Shown here piece by piece: positions 33,974 through 42,752 of a stretch of DNA of 64,000 nt. The DNA is from Maricaulis alexandrii (GTDB lineage: Bacteria > Pseudomonadota > Alphaproteobacteria > Caulobacterales > Maricaulaceae). The notes under the pieces were generated by a model. That model saw only the letters and a list, made by a program, of their open reading frames with translations. It searched no databases and had not been told where the DNA came from. Both the position numbers and the translations under genes were made by a program. Location: NCBI RefSeq assembly GCF_005871165.1, contig NZ_SWKP01000008.1:186001-250000 (forward strand), given 5' to 3'. Every line of letters begins with the position of its first letter. The stretch's first letter is position 1.

Positions 33974-34648
33974 ATGTTGATGACCCGTTTTGCCGTCCTG
34001 GCCCTGACCCTGGCTTTCACCCCGTCCGTTCTGGCCCAGACCGGCGCGCGCCAGGATGAGCGCATGCGTTACCAGGCCTGTATCGCCCTGAGTGGCGAGG
34101 ATGCGGCAGCGGCACTGGAAGAGGCCCAGACCTGGCGCATTGAAGGCGGCGGCTGGCCGGCGGAAGTCTGCGAGGCCCATGCCTTCATCGCCCTGAACGA
34201 TCACGGTGTGGCCGCCACCATTCTGGAAGAACTGGCCGCGGAACGCCGTGCCGGCATGGTGGACGAGGAGCGGGTCGATTTTCTGACCCTCGCTGCCGAA
34301 AGCCGGACCGCCCTGGGCGAAACCGAGGCCGCCCTGACCAATTATGATGCGGCACTGGCCATCAATCCGGCAGCCATCCTGACCCGAACCGGACGCGCCC
34401 GGCTCCATCGGGACGCGGCCGACTGGCCCGCCCTGTCCCGCGATGCCGAAGAGCTGATCACGCGCGTTCCTCAACTGGCCATCGGCTGGCATTTGCGTGG
34501 TGTCTACCGGCTGGAGACAGGGGATTTGGACGGCGCCTGGGCTGATATGGAACGGGCCCGCGAACTGGAGCCGGAGCGTATTGAAACCCTGGTTCTGCGG
34601 GGCCGTATCAATGAAGCCCGTCGTCTCGCTGCCCAGTCAGACGACTAG
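33974..34648 (+). CDS. Periplasmic TPR-repeat protein
   Basis: A 224-aa secreted protein with a signal peptide cleaved near SVLAQ, then three to four TPR-like helix pairs, for example VDFLTLAAESRTALGETEAALTNYDAALAINPAAILTRTGRARLHRDAADWPALSRDAEELI and HLRGVYRLETGDLDGAWADMERARELEPE. TPR proteins mediate protein contacts; its partner is unknown. It is divergent from the glycosyltransferase operon. Two ATGs lie two codons apart at 33974 and 33980; either would give the same mature protein. It ends 4 bp into the convergent diguanylate cyclase gene. Confidence 0.75.
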   Translation: MLMTRFAVLALTLAFTPSVLAQTGARQDERMRYQACIALSGEDAAAALEEAQTWRIEGGGWPAEVCEAHAFIALNDHGVAATILEELAAERRAGMVDEERVDFLTLAAESRTALGETEAALTNYDAALAINPAAILTRTGRARLHRDAADWPALSRDAEELITRVPQLAIGWHLRGVYRLETGDLDGAWADMERARELEPERIETLVLRGRINEARRLAAQSDD

Positions 34649-35634
34649 CCGACGGCGGCGATGCGAGGCGTTTCGCTGCGAGGCGGCGCGATCATGACAC
34701 GATTGCGCCCCGCGCCCTTGGCTTCATAGAGCGCCTCATCGGCCATGTGCAGCAGGCTTTCGGCCGTTTCCATGACATCATCATGGCCGGTCAGCGCCAG
34801 GCCCAGACTGGCCGTGACCGGGATCGGCTCGCCCTTGTCATCGGTGAAGACCTGCCCGGAGACCGCCGTACGGATCCGTTCTGCCGCCCGGATTGCCGCC
34901 TCGCCCTGAGCGCCGGGCAGCACGACCGCAAATTCCTCACCGCCCAGGCGGCCCAGCATGTCACGCTCGCGCAGGCAGGCCTGCACGGCCTTGACCGTTC
35001 CGGTCAGCACGCGATCACCGCAGGCATGGCCATAGGTGTCATTGATGCGCTTGAAATGGTCGAGATCGACCATGATCACCGACAGGGGGTTACCGCCCCG
35101 CCGGGCCAGATCCGCCTGGCTTTCCAGATACTGCATGAAGGCGCGCCGGTTGGCCGCGCCGGTCAGGGCGTCCGTCTCCGCCATGCGGCGGAACTGGCGT
35201 TGCATCCGGACCAGCCGGGTCGCAGCCCGCAGGCGCGCCCGCAACTCGGTCATGTTCACCGGCTTGCGAATGAAGTCATCGGCACCGGCATCCAGGGATT
35301 CCTCGAGACGCTTTTCCTGGCCCGATGCGGTTACCACGATCGTGTAAACGGTCTCGGTCTCAGGATTGGACTTGAGCTGCCAGCAGGCTTCCAGACCACT
35401 GGTTTCGCCCACTTCGATCCCGGTCAGGAAAATGTCGATCGGCATGAGACGCAGCAGCCCCAGCGCGTCGTCGGCGGTGTTCGCCGTGTGAACTTCATAG
35501 CCGGCAGCCCGGACGGCCTCGGAGAGAATTCGGAGTTGAACCTGACTGTGCTCGCACACCAGAACCGACACACGCGAACTGCGCGCGGACGTATCCGCCG
35601 GTGCGAATGGCACATCTCCCCCGGAACTCGTCAA
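34645..35634 (-). CDS. GGDEF diguanylate cyclase with a degenerate receiver domain
   Basis: A 329-aa protein: a receiver-like domain (about 21-138) then a GGDEF domain (about 150-320) with active-site GGEEF at 231-235 and the inhibitory RxxD site (R222-D225) at the right spacing. It should make cyclic di-GMP and be product-inhibited. The receiver lacks the phospho-acceptor: the aligned position is Gly72 (DIFLTGIEV), and the usual acidic pair near residue 27 is Glu-His; Lys124 is retained. The start is TTG at 35634, supported by GGGGGAG seven bases upstream. It is likely to sense something other than phosphorylation. Confidence 0.88.
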   Translation of the reverse strand: MTSSGGDVPFAPADTSARSSRVSVLVCEHSQVQLRILSEAVRAAGYEVHTANTADDALGLLRLMPIDIFLTGIEVGETSGLEACWQLKSNPETETVYTIVVTASGQEKRLEESLDAGADDFIRKPVNMTELRARLRAATRLVRMQRQFRRMAETDALTGAANRRAFMQYLESQADLARRGGNPLSVIMVDLDHFKRINDTYGHACGDRVLTGTVKAVQACLRERDMLGRLGGEEFAVVLPGAQGEAAIRAAERIRTAVSGQVFTDDKGEPIPVTASLGLALTGHDDVMETAESLLHMADEALYEAKGAGRNRVMIAPPRSETPRIAAVG

Positions 35635-35715
35635 TTGATCGCTCCCCCGAACGCGTCGACTTGACCCAAGTCGCTCGACCTAACGGAAAAAGGCTAACAA
35701 GCTCTCAACTTAACG

Positions 35716-36828
35716 TCATGGATGTGCAGCCGCACCCCATTCGGAGCGGACATGCGGATCCGCCTCGTCCGCCAGTGCCGCACCGGCGCGCTGGGCGGCT
35801 TTTCCGGGCGCCAGACGGGATAGGGCCCAGACTGCCATGCCCCGCACCAGGGGTGACGCGTCCGCCAGCAAGGACTCGACGCGGGGCACCAAGCTCTCAT
35901 CCTGCGAATTGCCGATCGCAATCAGAACATTCCGGACAAAGCGGTCCCGCCCGATCCGCTTGATCGGCGAGGCCGTGAAAACCTGGCGGAATTCCGTGTC
36001 ATCCAGTGCCGCCAGTTCCGACAGCAAGGGCCCTTTGAGCTCCGCCCGCGGATGAAAAGCCGCCTCGCGGGCCGTGGCCGCAAACTTGTTCCAGGGACAC
36101 ACGGCCAAGCAATCATCACAGCCATAGATCCGATTGCCCATCATCGGACGGAATTCCTCCGGGATCGGGTCCTTGTGCTCGATGGTCAGGTAGGAAATGC
36201 AGCGCCGCGCATCGATCTGGTAGGGCCCGGGGAAGGCGTCGGTCGGACAGATGTCCAGACAGGCCCGGCAAGAGCCGCAATGATCGGTTTCACCGGCATC
36301 TGGTTCCAGCTCTGCCGTGGTCAGCATCACGCCCAGGAAGAGCCAAGATCCGTGCTCTCGGCTGACCAGATTGGTGTGCTTGCCCTGCCACCCCATGCCG
36401 GCCTTCGCCGCCAGCGGTTTTTCCATCAAGGGCGCGGTATCGACAAAGACCTTCACCTCCGCGCCGGTCTCCGCCACGAAAGCCCGGGCCAGCTGTTTGA
36501 GCCGCTTCTTGATCAGGTCGTGATAGTCATTGTTCTGCGCATAGACCGAGATCACGCCCTCGGATTTGCGTTCCAGCAGCGGCAGCGGATCGGCATCCGG
36601 CCCGTAATTCATCGCCACCACGACTGCCGATTTCGCATCCGGCCACATGGCAGTCGGGTGCTGGCGGCGTTCCAGCGTCTCTTCCATCCACGCCATCGTG
36701 CCGTGCCGGCCTTCGGCCACGAACTCGGCCAGCCGCGCCCCCGCATCCCACGCCTCGTCCGCCCGGCAGATACGGGCATCGGTGAAGCCGATCTCGGCAG
36801 CGAGGGTTTTGAGGGCGGGGCGTTCCAT
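35716..36828 (-). CDS. queG: Epoxyqueuosine reductase QueG
   Basis: A 370-aa cobalamin and iron-sulfur enzyme catalysing the last step of queuosine formation in tRNA. It has two [4Fe-4S] motifs, CGSCRACLDICPTDAF and CDDCLAVCPWNKF, preceded by the conserved WLFLGVMLTT region and GKHTNLVSREHGSWLFLG, and ends with a HEAT-like C-terminal part. Length is typical. AGAGG precedes the ATG within the end of the upstream gene, five bases away, so the two are cotranscribed. Confidence 0.96.
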   Translation of the reverse strand: MERPALKTLAAEIGFTDARICRADEAWDAGARLAEFVAEGRHGTMAWMEETLERRQHPTAMWPDAKSAVVVAMNYGPDADPLPLLERKSEGVISVYAQNNDYHDLIKKRLKQLARAFVAETGAEVKVFVDTAPLMEKPLAAKAGMGWQGKHTNLVSREHGSWLFLGVMLTTAELEPDAGETDHCGSCRACLDICPTDAFPGPYQIDARRCISYLTIEHKDPIPEEFRPMMGNRIYGCDDCLAVCPWNKFAATAREAAFHPRAELKGPLLSELAALDDTEFRQVFTASPIKRIGRDRFVRNVLIAIGNSQDESLVPRVESLLADASPLVRGMAVWALSRLAPGKAAQRAGAALADEADPHVRSEWGAAAHP

Positions 36829-36833
36829 GACCT

Positions 36834-37829
36834 CTACTGACTGATGCGCGCCATCCGCGCCGACTGCAGGGTGGCATTGGCCATCTCCAGGCGCTCGAAC
36901 TCGATCAGCGTGGTTTCGATATCCAGTTCCACCATGGGCGATCCCCGCTCCATGGCGTCGGCAGCCCGGGACAGAGCCTCCGCGATCCCGAGGTGATTGT
37001 CGAAGGTCTCCTCATAGGTGGAGAAGACTTCCAGACCCAAATCCGCCATCTGACGCGCCTCGCGCCCTTGGGAACGGAGCATTCGCAGGGTATCCCGCGT
37101 CGTCCGCAGCCGGTCCAGACCGGACCGGACTTCACTGCGAATGGTCTCAACGGCTGTCCGCAAGGCCGTGATTTCATCACCGGCATTGGTGAACGACCCG
37201 TCCACCGTGATTTGCCGGTTGGCATTGTTCAGGGCCAACAGGCCATCATAGCCGGCGACCCCGGCACGCAATTCGGAGCCACGCGGTGAGTCACCCGGCA
37301 ATTGCAGGGACACGGCACGGAAAAGGGATTGCTGCTGCCGGATGAAGGCATCACCGGAGTCGAAGACGATGAGCGCCAGTTGGGTTTCGTCGTAATCGCC
37401 CCCCTGCTGGACCGTCTCATAGACATTGCCGATCGCGTCAACGAACGTGTCCGTCAGCGCCACGCCGTCTCCGATCGAGTCATACATGGTCTGATAGGCG
37501 GGCTGGATGGCCCGCAGAGTCCTGAAGCGCGGCGGTGGCGGCAGGGCCTCGGCCTGGGCAATGACACCCCGTCGGGCCGCATCGAGCTGCGCCCTCAGCG
37601 CCACCAGGCGCGATTCTGCCTCGGCATCGCCGATCTCCCCGGCATCCCACGCCATGAAAACCTCGTCGAACAGGTCCACGAGGTCGAACAGGGCCAATTG
37701 CCCCATCTGGACTTCCGTCGCCGTTTGCGACCATTGCGCCGCCGCCGTCAGCTCGTCCTGGGCGCGTTGCGCCTGCACCGGTGCAACGCTGATCCAGACC
37801 AGGACCAGCACATATTTCAAGAACCGCAT
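36834..37829 (-). CDS. Secreted helical protein of unknown function
   Basis: A 331-aa protein. The start at 37829 follows GGGGG and gives a signal peptide ending at APVQAQ. The mature protein is mostly helical, with long heptad-like stretches (ELTAAAQWSQTATEVQMGQLALFDLVDLFDEVF; DEITALRTAVETIRSEVRSGLDRLRTTRDTLRMLR), suggesting coiled coils in the periplasm. No family was recognised. It lies between the FzlA-like gene and queG, all in one direction with 5-11 bp gaps, so it is part of that operon. Confidence 0.7.
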   Translation of the reverse strand: MRFLKYVLVLVWISVAPVQAQRAQDELTAAAQWSQTATEVQMGQLALFDLVDLFDEVFMAWDAGEIGDAEAESRLVALRAQLDAARRGVIAQAEALPPPPRFRTLRAIQPAYQTMYDSIGDGVALTDTFVDAIGNVYETVQQGGDYDETQLALIVFDSGDAFIRQQQSLFRAVSLQLPGDSPRGSELRAGVAGYDGLLALNNANRQITVDGSFTNAGDEITALRTAVETIRSEVRSGLDRLRTTRDTLRMLRSQGREARQMADLGLEVFSTYEETFDNHLGIAEALSRAADAMERGSPMVELDIETTLIEFERLEMANATLQSARMARISQ

Positions 37830-37840
37830 TGATTTCCCCC

Positions 37841-38524
37841 TCAGAAATCCAGATCCGCATAATGCCCTGCCGGCGGCATGCCCGGCAATTTGTCCGCGAG
37901 CAGGCCGCGGAAGGCCGGACGGCATTTGACCCGTTGATACCAGTGCTTCACCGGCTCGAATTCATCCCAGGGGACATCACCGAGATAGTCGGCACAGGAC
38001 AGATGCGCGGCGGCCGCGATGTCGGCCAGCGTGTAGCGGGGCCCCGCCAACCCATCGCGCGTCTCCAGGAGCCAGGCCATGTGGTCGAGATGCCAGCGCA
38101 GATGCTCGCGCCCCGCTCGCAACGCCGCCGGGTCCGGCGCCCCCAGCGCCTGCACGCGTTTTTCCAGCTTTTCGTGGAGGAGGTAGGCGTTGACCTCACC
38201 ATCATATTTTCGGTCGAACCAGTCCATCAGCCGCCGCGCCTCGGCGCGCTCGGCCGGCCCGCCCGGCAGGAGACACGGGCTGGGCGTGGTCTCTTCCAGA
38301 TATTCCAGGATGGCGCGGCATTCGACGACAATGCGACGCCCGCCGCCACTCTCATCGACCAGGACGGGCGTGCCGCCTGCCGGGTTGAGCGAGAGGAGAT
38401 AGTCGGCCTGCTCCCACGGCTCCTCGGCCTGCAAATCATGGCGCAGGGATTTCTCGTCCAGGACCAGGCGGACCTGGCGCGAGAAAGGATCGAGGGGCCA
38501 GTGTAAAAGCGTGCGCACCGCCAC
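37841..38524 (-). CDS. fzlA: Glutathione S-transferase-fold protein, probable FzlA
   Basis: A 227-aa GST-fold protein: a thioredoxin-like N-terminal half (LLHWPLDPFSRQVRLVLDEKSL, NPAGGTPVLVDE) and an all-helical C-terminal half (YTLADIAAAAHLSCADYLGDVPWDEF). In Caulobacter the GST-like FzlA binds FtsZ and licenses constriction. Size, a Trp at 37, an acidic C-terminus (YADLDF) and the neighbourhood (queG, uppP, NDUFA9-like) all fit, but the assignment to FzlA rather than a generic GST is by analogy. The start is GTG. Confidence 0.7.
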   Translation of the reverse strand: MAVRTLLHWPLDPFSRQVRLVLDEKSLRHDLQAEEPWEQADYLLSLNPAGGTPVLVDESGGGRRIVVECRAILEYLEETTPSPCLLPGGPAERAEARRLMDWFDRKYDGEVNAYLLHEKLEKRVQALGAPDPAALRAGREHLRWHLDHMAWLLETRDGLAGPRYTLADIAAAAHLSCADYLGDVPWDEFEPVKHWYQRVKCRPAFRGLLADKLPGMPPAGHYADLDF

Positions 38525-38564
38525 AGGCTAGGCTCCCATCATGGCGAGACTGTGAGACATGGGC

Positions 38565-39524
38565 TCATTCCTCCTCGGGACGGAAGAAGTCCGCACCATG
38601 ACGCTCCGCTTCGCCGTGCGGATCGGCGTGAATGATGATGTCGGCGGCGGGATAGGCTTTCAGGAGCCGTCTTTCGCAATCCACCTGGATGGCATGGGCA
38701 TCGCGCAGGGCGATCCCCGGCGGCAACGCCATGTGGAACTGGATGTGAAGCAGTGGCCCGGCCGCACGGGTGCGCAATTGGTGGATATCGATAATCCGCG
38801 GATCATTCTCGGCAATGGCCTGGATCTGCTCACGATCGGCTTCGGGCAATTCCCGGTCCATCAACTGGTCGCCCGCACCGCGGGCCACGCCCCAGGCCGT
38901 CCAGCCCAGCCAGCCCGCCACACCCAGCGCCGCCACGGCATCCAGCCAAAGCCAGCCCAGCAGGGTGGACCCCAGAATGCCGATGATCACGACGAGATTG
39001 GAGGCCAGGTCCGTGAAGTAGTGCGCCCGGTCGCCTTCCACCGCCACAGAACCGGTCTTTTTCACCGCCTGGGTCTGCACCCACAGGAGCGCGACCGTCA
39101 GCGTGATCGACAGCCCCATCACACCCAATGCCCAGGGCGAGGCCCGCAGCGGCAGGGGGTCAATGATGTGGTCAATGCCTTCCCGGATCAGCAGGGCCGC
39201 CGAGACCGCCACCAGGATCGCCTGGAAAATCCCGGCAAAAGCCTCTGCCTTGCCGTGACCGTAGCGGTGTTCCGGATCAGCGGGTTCGGCGGCATAGCGG
39301 ACCGAGAAATAGACGGCGAGCGAGGCCGTCAGGTCGAGCAGGCTGTCCGCGGCCGAGGCCAGGATGGCGACCGAGCCCGACATCCACCAGACCACGCCCT
39401 TGGTGATCGCCAGAATGGCCGCCACGCCGACAGAGGCCGCTGTCGCCCGGCTGGTATATTTCAGCGCCTCGTCCGGGCTCAGACGCCCCGGACCGGCCGG
39501 TGATGCTGCATGATCATGAGGCAT
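38565..39524 (-). CDS. CDF-family cation efflux protein (FieF-like)
   Basis: A 319-aa transporter with six helices and a C-terminal cytoplasmic domain. TM2 has the metal motif SVAILASAADSLLDLTAS and TM5 has DRAHYFTDLASNLVVI (HxxxD), the zinc/iron site of FieF/YiiP. EHRYGHGKAEAFAG is the conserved interface. The C-terminal domain carries several His (DIHQLRTR, LHIQFHM). The ATG at 39524 follows the family start; the N-terminus is His-rich (MPHDH). It should expel Zn, Fe or Cd using the proton gradient. It is divergent from uppP. Confidence 0.92.
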   Translation of the reverse strand: MPHDHAASPAGPGRLSPDEALKYTSRATAASVGVAAILAITKGVVWWMSGSVAILASAADSLLDLTASLAVYFSVRYAAEPADPEHRYGHGKAEAFAGIFQAILVAVSAALLIREGIDHIIDPLPLRASPWALGVMGLSITLTVALLWVQTQAVKKTGSVAVEGDRAHYFTDLASNLVVIIGILGSTLLGWLWLDAVAALGVAGWLGWTAWGVARGAGDQLMDRELPEADREQIQAIAENDPRIIDIHQLRTRAAGPLLHIQFHMALPPGIALRDAHAIQVDCERRLLKAYPAADIIIHADPHGEAERHGADFFRPEEE

Positions 39525-39676
39525 GGGCGACACATCCTTCTTCAAGCGGTTTAGGGTGTGCGGCGCGCCAGCGTCAATCTCCGCCGGGCACCCCTGGCCG
39601 CCAGAATGCGCCCCGGGCCTTCCCAAGCCGGGGCAAGTGTTCAACACTGGCCATGTCTTCAAGGGGAAGTTGCGTC

Positions 39677-40480
39677 ATGTCCTTGGTGTATCTGGTCGTC
39701 CTGGCCCTGGTTCAGGGCATCACCGAATTCCTGCCGATTTCCTCTTCCGCCCATCTCATCCTCGCCCCCAGCGTTCTGGGTCAGGCGGATCAGGGTCCGC
39801 TGATCGATGTGATGGCCCATGCCGGGTCCCTGGTCGCTGTCCTGGTCTATTTCTGGCGAGACATCCTCAATGTCGCCCAGGGCAAGCTGGCCCTGCTGAC
39901 GGGCAAGGTCACACCCGGCGGACGACTGGCCCTCCTCGTCGCCGCCTCAATGCCGCCGGTCTTCATTGTCGCCGGCGGGCTTTACGCCTTTGATCTGGTG
40001 GACGCGCTGCGCTCGCCAGCAGTGATCGCCGCCTCGACCCTGATCTTCGCCCTGCCGCTCTGGCTCGCTGACCGCTATGGCAAGCAGACCGTCGCGATCG
40101 AGACGATGAGTTTCAAACAGGCCGCCCTGATCGGCGTGGCCCAGCTCTTCGCGCTGATCCCGGGCGCCTCGCGCTCCGGTGTCACCATGACCGCCGGCCG
40201 CGCCCTGGGCCTGAAACGGTCGGAAAGCGCTCGCTTCTCCATGCTGATGGCCGTGCCCGTCATCGCGGCCTTCGGCCTCGTGTCCGGTCTGGAACTGGCC
40301 CGCGGCGCCGAGGCCGGGGCCAGTCTGACGGACGGGTTGATCGTGGCCGGCCTGTCCTTCCTGGCCGCCTGGGCCGCGATCGCCATCCTCATGAAGCTGG
40401 TTGACCGGATCGGCTTCCTGCCCTTCGTGATCTACCGGATCGCCCTCGGCCTCGGCCTGATTGCCCTGCTCGCCCTTTAG
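39677..40480 (+). CDS. uppP: Undecaprenyl-diphosphatase UppP (BacA)
   Basis: A 267-aa membrane enzyme that recycles undecaprenyl pyrophosphate for cell-wall and O-antigen synthesis. The two signature motifs are QGITEFLPISSSAHL (residues 13-27) and the PGASRSGVTM active-site loop (around 160). The chosen ATG at 39677 has AAGGGGAAG upstream, and the longer frame before it has no family content. It is followed 10 bp later by the CPBP protease gene. Confidence 0.95.
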   Translation: MSLVYLVVLALVQGITEFLPISSSAHLILAPSVLGQADQGPLIDVMAHAGSLVAVLVYFWRDILNVAQGKLALLTGKVTPGGRLALLVAASMPPVFIVAGGLYAFDLVDALRSPAVIAASTLIFALPLWLADRYGKQTVAIETMSFKQAALIGVAQLFALIPGASRSGVTMTAGRALGLKRSESARFSMLMAVPVIAAFGLVSGLELARGAEAGASLTDGLIVAGLSFLAAWAAIAILMKLVDRIGFLPFVIYRIALGLGLIALLAL

Positions 40481-40490
40481 GAGAGATGTC

Positions 40491-41354
40491 ATGCGCGCCA
40501 TTGCCGTCTTCCTCGTTGTCACCTTCGGTTTCAGCTGGGCGGTGGCGGCGCGCCTGCAGGCTCATGGCGGGTTGGAAGGGGCCGGTGTCTGGGCCACGCT
40601 CTACCTGACCGTCTTCATGTTCGGACCCGCCTTGGGCGCCCTGACCTGCGCAATCCTGTTTGACCGGGGGCGCCGCCTGAAGGCCCTGGGCCTGGCACCC
40701 GGCCGGGTCCTGCCGGTTCTGGTCTGGTCGGTTTGGGGATGGATCCTGCCCATCATACTGGTCGGCCTGTCCAGCCTTCTGGTCCTGCTGCTGACGCGCT
40801 CCGCGCCGGCCGACGCGGCCACACAACTGGCCGAGACCGTGCTGCAAGCCACCGGTGAAGACCTGCCGATGGAGGCCGACACATTGCTGATGCTGCAGCT
40901 GGCTGTTGGCGTGCCGGTCGGCATCCTCACCAATACCGCCATTCTGATGATCAGCGAGGAATTGGGCTGGCGCGGCTGGCTGCAGCCTCGACTGGCTCCG
41001 CTCGGTTTCTGGCCGGCGGCCCTGGTCAGTGGCGTCATCTGGGGCGCCTGGCACGCGCCGATCATCCTGATGGGGTACAATTATCCCGGCATGGGCTGGG
41101 GCGGGGTGGCCGCCATGATCGCCTTCACGACCCTGCTGACACCCTATATCGCCCTGCTGCGCGAACGCGGCGGCGGGGTTTATGCGGCCGGCGCCTTCCA
41201 TGGCAGCCTCAATGCGGTCGCCGGCGTGGGCCTGCTCTACCTGCCCGACCCGGTCTTCCCGTGGAATGGCCTGCTCGGCGTGGCCGGATTCGGTCTCCTC
41301 GCCGCCGGCTGGCCCCTGATCGCCCTCTACCGGGCCAAGAAAAAACCGGCCTGA
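40491..41354 (+). CDS. CPBP-family intramembrane metalloprotease
   Basis: A 287-aa protein with about seven or eight helices and the three CPBP/Abi motifs: EELGWRGWL (EExxxR), WGAWHAPII (His in the second) and FHGSLNA (HxxxN). Related proteins cleave or shield prenylated or antimicrobial peptides. AGGAGAG precedes the ATG. The gene follows uppP closely, and its stop codon lies in the loop of the terminator at 41339. Confidence 0.85.
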   Translation: MRAIAVFLVVTFGFSWAVAARLQAHGGLEGAGVWATLYLTVFMFGPALGALTCAILFDRGRRLKALGLAPGRVLPVLVWSVWGWILPIILVGLSSLLVLLLTRSAPADAATQLAETVLQATGEDLPMEADTLLMLQLAVGVPVGILTNTAILMISEELGWRGWLQPRLAPLGFWPAALVSGVIWGAWHAPIILMGYNYPGMGWGGVAAMIAFTTLLTPYIALLRERGGGVYAAGAFHGSLNAVAGVGLLYLPDPVFPWNGLLGVAGFGLLAAGWPLIALYRAKKKPA

Positions 41355-41367
41355 CCGGCCGGTTTCC
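41339..41367. terminator. Bidirectional terminator overlapping the CPBP stop codon
   Basis: AAACCGGCC-TGACC-GGCCGGTTT is a 9-bp stem at 41343-41365. On the minus strand it is followed by TTTTTTC and lies 26 bp after the NDUFA9-like stop, so it mainly ends that gene. The TGA of the CPBP gene is in the loop. Confidence 0.82.
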
Positions 41368-41392
41368 CCGAAGTCCAGCGATGGGGCGAGGC

Positions 41393-42358
41393 CTAGACCT
41401 CGCGCTCGTGGAACTGGCCGTAACGGCGATAGCGGACCAGATAATTCGGTACGATACTGTCCACGGTTTCGGCCTGCACACCCAGATCGGCGAGCGTCTT
41501 GGCCCCTTCGGCCACGACATTGTCCGATTTGAGCTGGATCAGCTGGTCGCGGGTCAGCATCGGCTGCACGAAGGGCAGGATGGCCGCGAGTTCCGACATC
41601 ATGGCGATCACGGAACCGATCTGCCAGGGCAGCGGCAGCAGGAAGCGCGGACGATCGATCTCGTCGAGAATGAAACGCATCAGCTCGGCAAAGGTGTAAA
41701 CGCCCGGCCCGCCCAGCTCATAGGTCTCGCCCTGGGCTTCCGGTGTTTCCAGCGCCGCGACCACGGCTTCGGCCACATCGCCGGCAAAGACCGGCTGGAA
41801 TTTCGTCTTGCCGCCACCGAAGAGCGGCAGGGCCGGCGCGAAACGCGCCATGTCGGCGAACCGGTTGAAGAAGGCGTCATCGGTTCCGAACACGATGGAG
41901 GGGCGCAAAATGGTCGCGGTCGGCACGGCCGCTTTCACCGCAGCCTCGCCTTCGGCTTTGGACCGGGCGTACTGGGACGCGCTATCGGCATCGGCGCCGA
42001 TCGCCGACATCTGGATGACGCGGGAAATCCTGGCCGAAGCCGCCGCTTCCGCAACCGTCTTGGCACCCAGGGCATGCAGACGCGAGAACGTCTGACGGCC
42101 GCTCTCATTGAGAATGCCGACCAGATTGACCACACCGGAGGCGCCTTCCAGCGCGCGCTCGACCGAGGCAGCCACACGCAGATTGGCCTGGACCAGCTGG
42201 ACCTGCCCGACCACGCCCATCACACGAAGATCCTGGGCCAAGTGCGGACGACGTGAAGCCACCCGGACTCGATAGCCGGCTTTCGCCAGGGCCCGGACAA
42301 TGTGGCGACCGATGAAACCGGAGCCACCGAATACGGTGATGATGTCGTCTCGCAGCAT
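41393..42358 (-). CDS. NDUFA9-like SDR protein (complex I accessory family)
   Basis: A 321-aa atypical short-chain dehydrogenase. It starts ITVFGGSGFIGRHIVRALAKAGYRVRVASRRP, a GxxGxxG nucleotide site, then GVVNLVGILNESGRQTF and a YARSKAEGE active-site-like segment. Alphaproteobacterial members are related to the mitochondrial complex I subunit NDUFA9, a structural NADPH-binding protein. The start is set by the family N-terminus and AGAGGGA upstream. Transcribed alone, away from the tRNA-Leu. Confidence 0.88.
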   Translation of the reverse strand: MLRDDIITVFGGSGFIGRHIVRALAKAGYRVRVASRRPHLAQDLRVMGVVGQVQLVQANLRVAASVERALEGASGVVNLVGILNESGRQTFSRLHALGAKTVAEAAASARISRVIQMSAIGADADSASQYARSKAEGEAAVKAAVPTATILRPSIVFGTDDAFFNRFADMARFAPALPLFGGGKTKFQPVFAGDVAEAVVAALETPEAQGETYELGGPGVYTFAELMRFILDEIDRPRFLLPLPWQIGSVIAMMSELAAILPFVQPMLTRDQLIQLKSDNVVAEGAKTLADLGVQAETVDSIVPNYLVRYRRYGQFHEREV

Positions 42359-42533
42359 GGCTGTCCCTCTGGGAATCCCGTGTTGGGCCCGGATATTCCA
42401 AAAAAGCGCGGGCATGTCCATCAGGCATTGCGCCTCACCCCGCCGGACCGGGGTGTGAAATATGCAGTGCCCCGTGCAAACCGCCCGTTGACACGGGCCC
42501 GGCTCAGCTTTAGACACCGCGCTCCTGACACCT

Positions 42534-42620
42534 GCCCAGGTGGCGGAATTGGTAGACGCGCTAGCTTCAGGTGCTAGTGCCCGTATGGGCGTGGAAGTTC
42601 GAGTCTTCTCCTGGGCACCA
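42534..42620 (+). tRNA. tRNA-Leu(CAG)
   Basis: An 87-nt cloverleaf including an encoded CCA. The acceptor stem is GCCCAGG / CCTGGGC, the D-arm region is GGCGGAATTGGTAGACGCG, and the anticodon stem is CTAGC / GCTAG around loop TTCAGGT, with anticodon CAG at 42568-42570. It has a long variable arm (GTGCCCGTATGGGCG) and a T-arm with GTTCGAGTC. The long variable arm confirms a class II tRNA-Leu reading CUG codons. Confidence 0.96.
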
Positions 42621-42752
42621 TTTCTCCGACATTGCAGTCAAGTTGCATATCGCGCCCAGCGTGCGCCTGCATGTGAATCAACTTAACTCTTGCCTTGCCG
42701 CGCAGACCGCCCCAACCTTGTCGTCAAGGGACGAGATTATTTGGGGTTTTTC

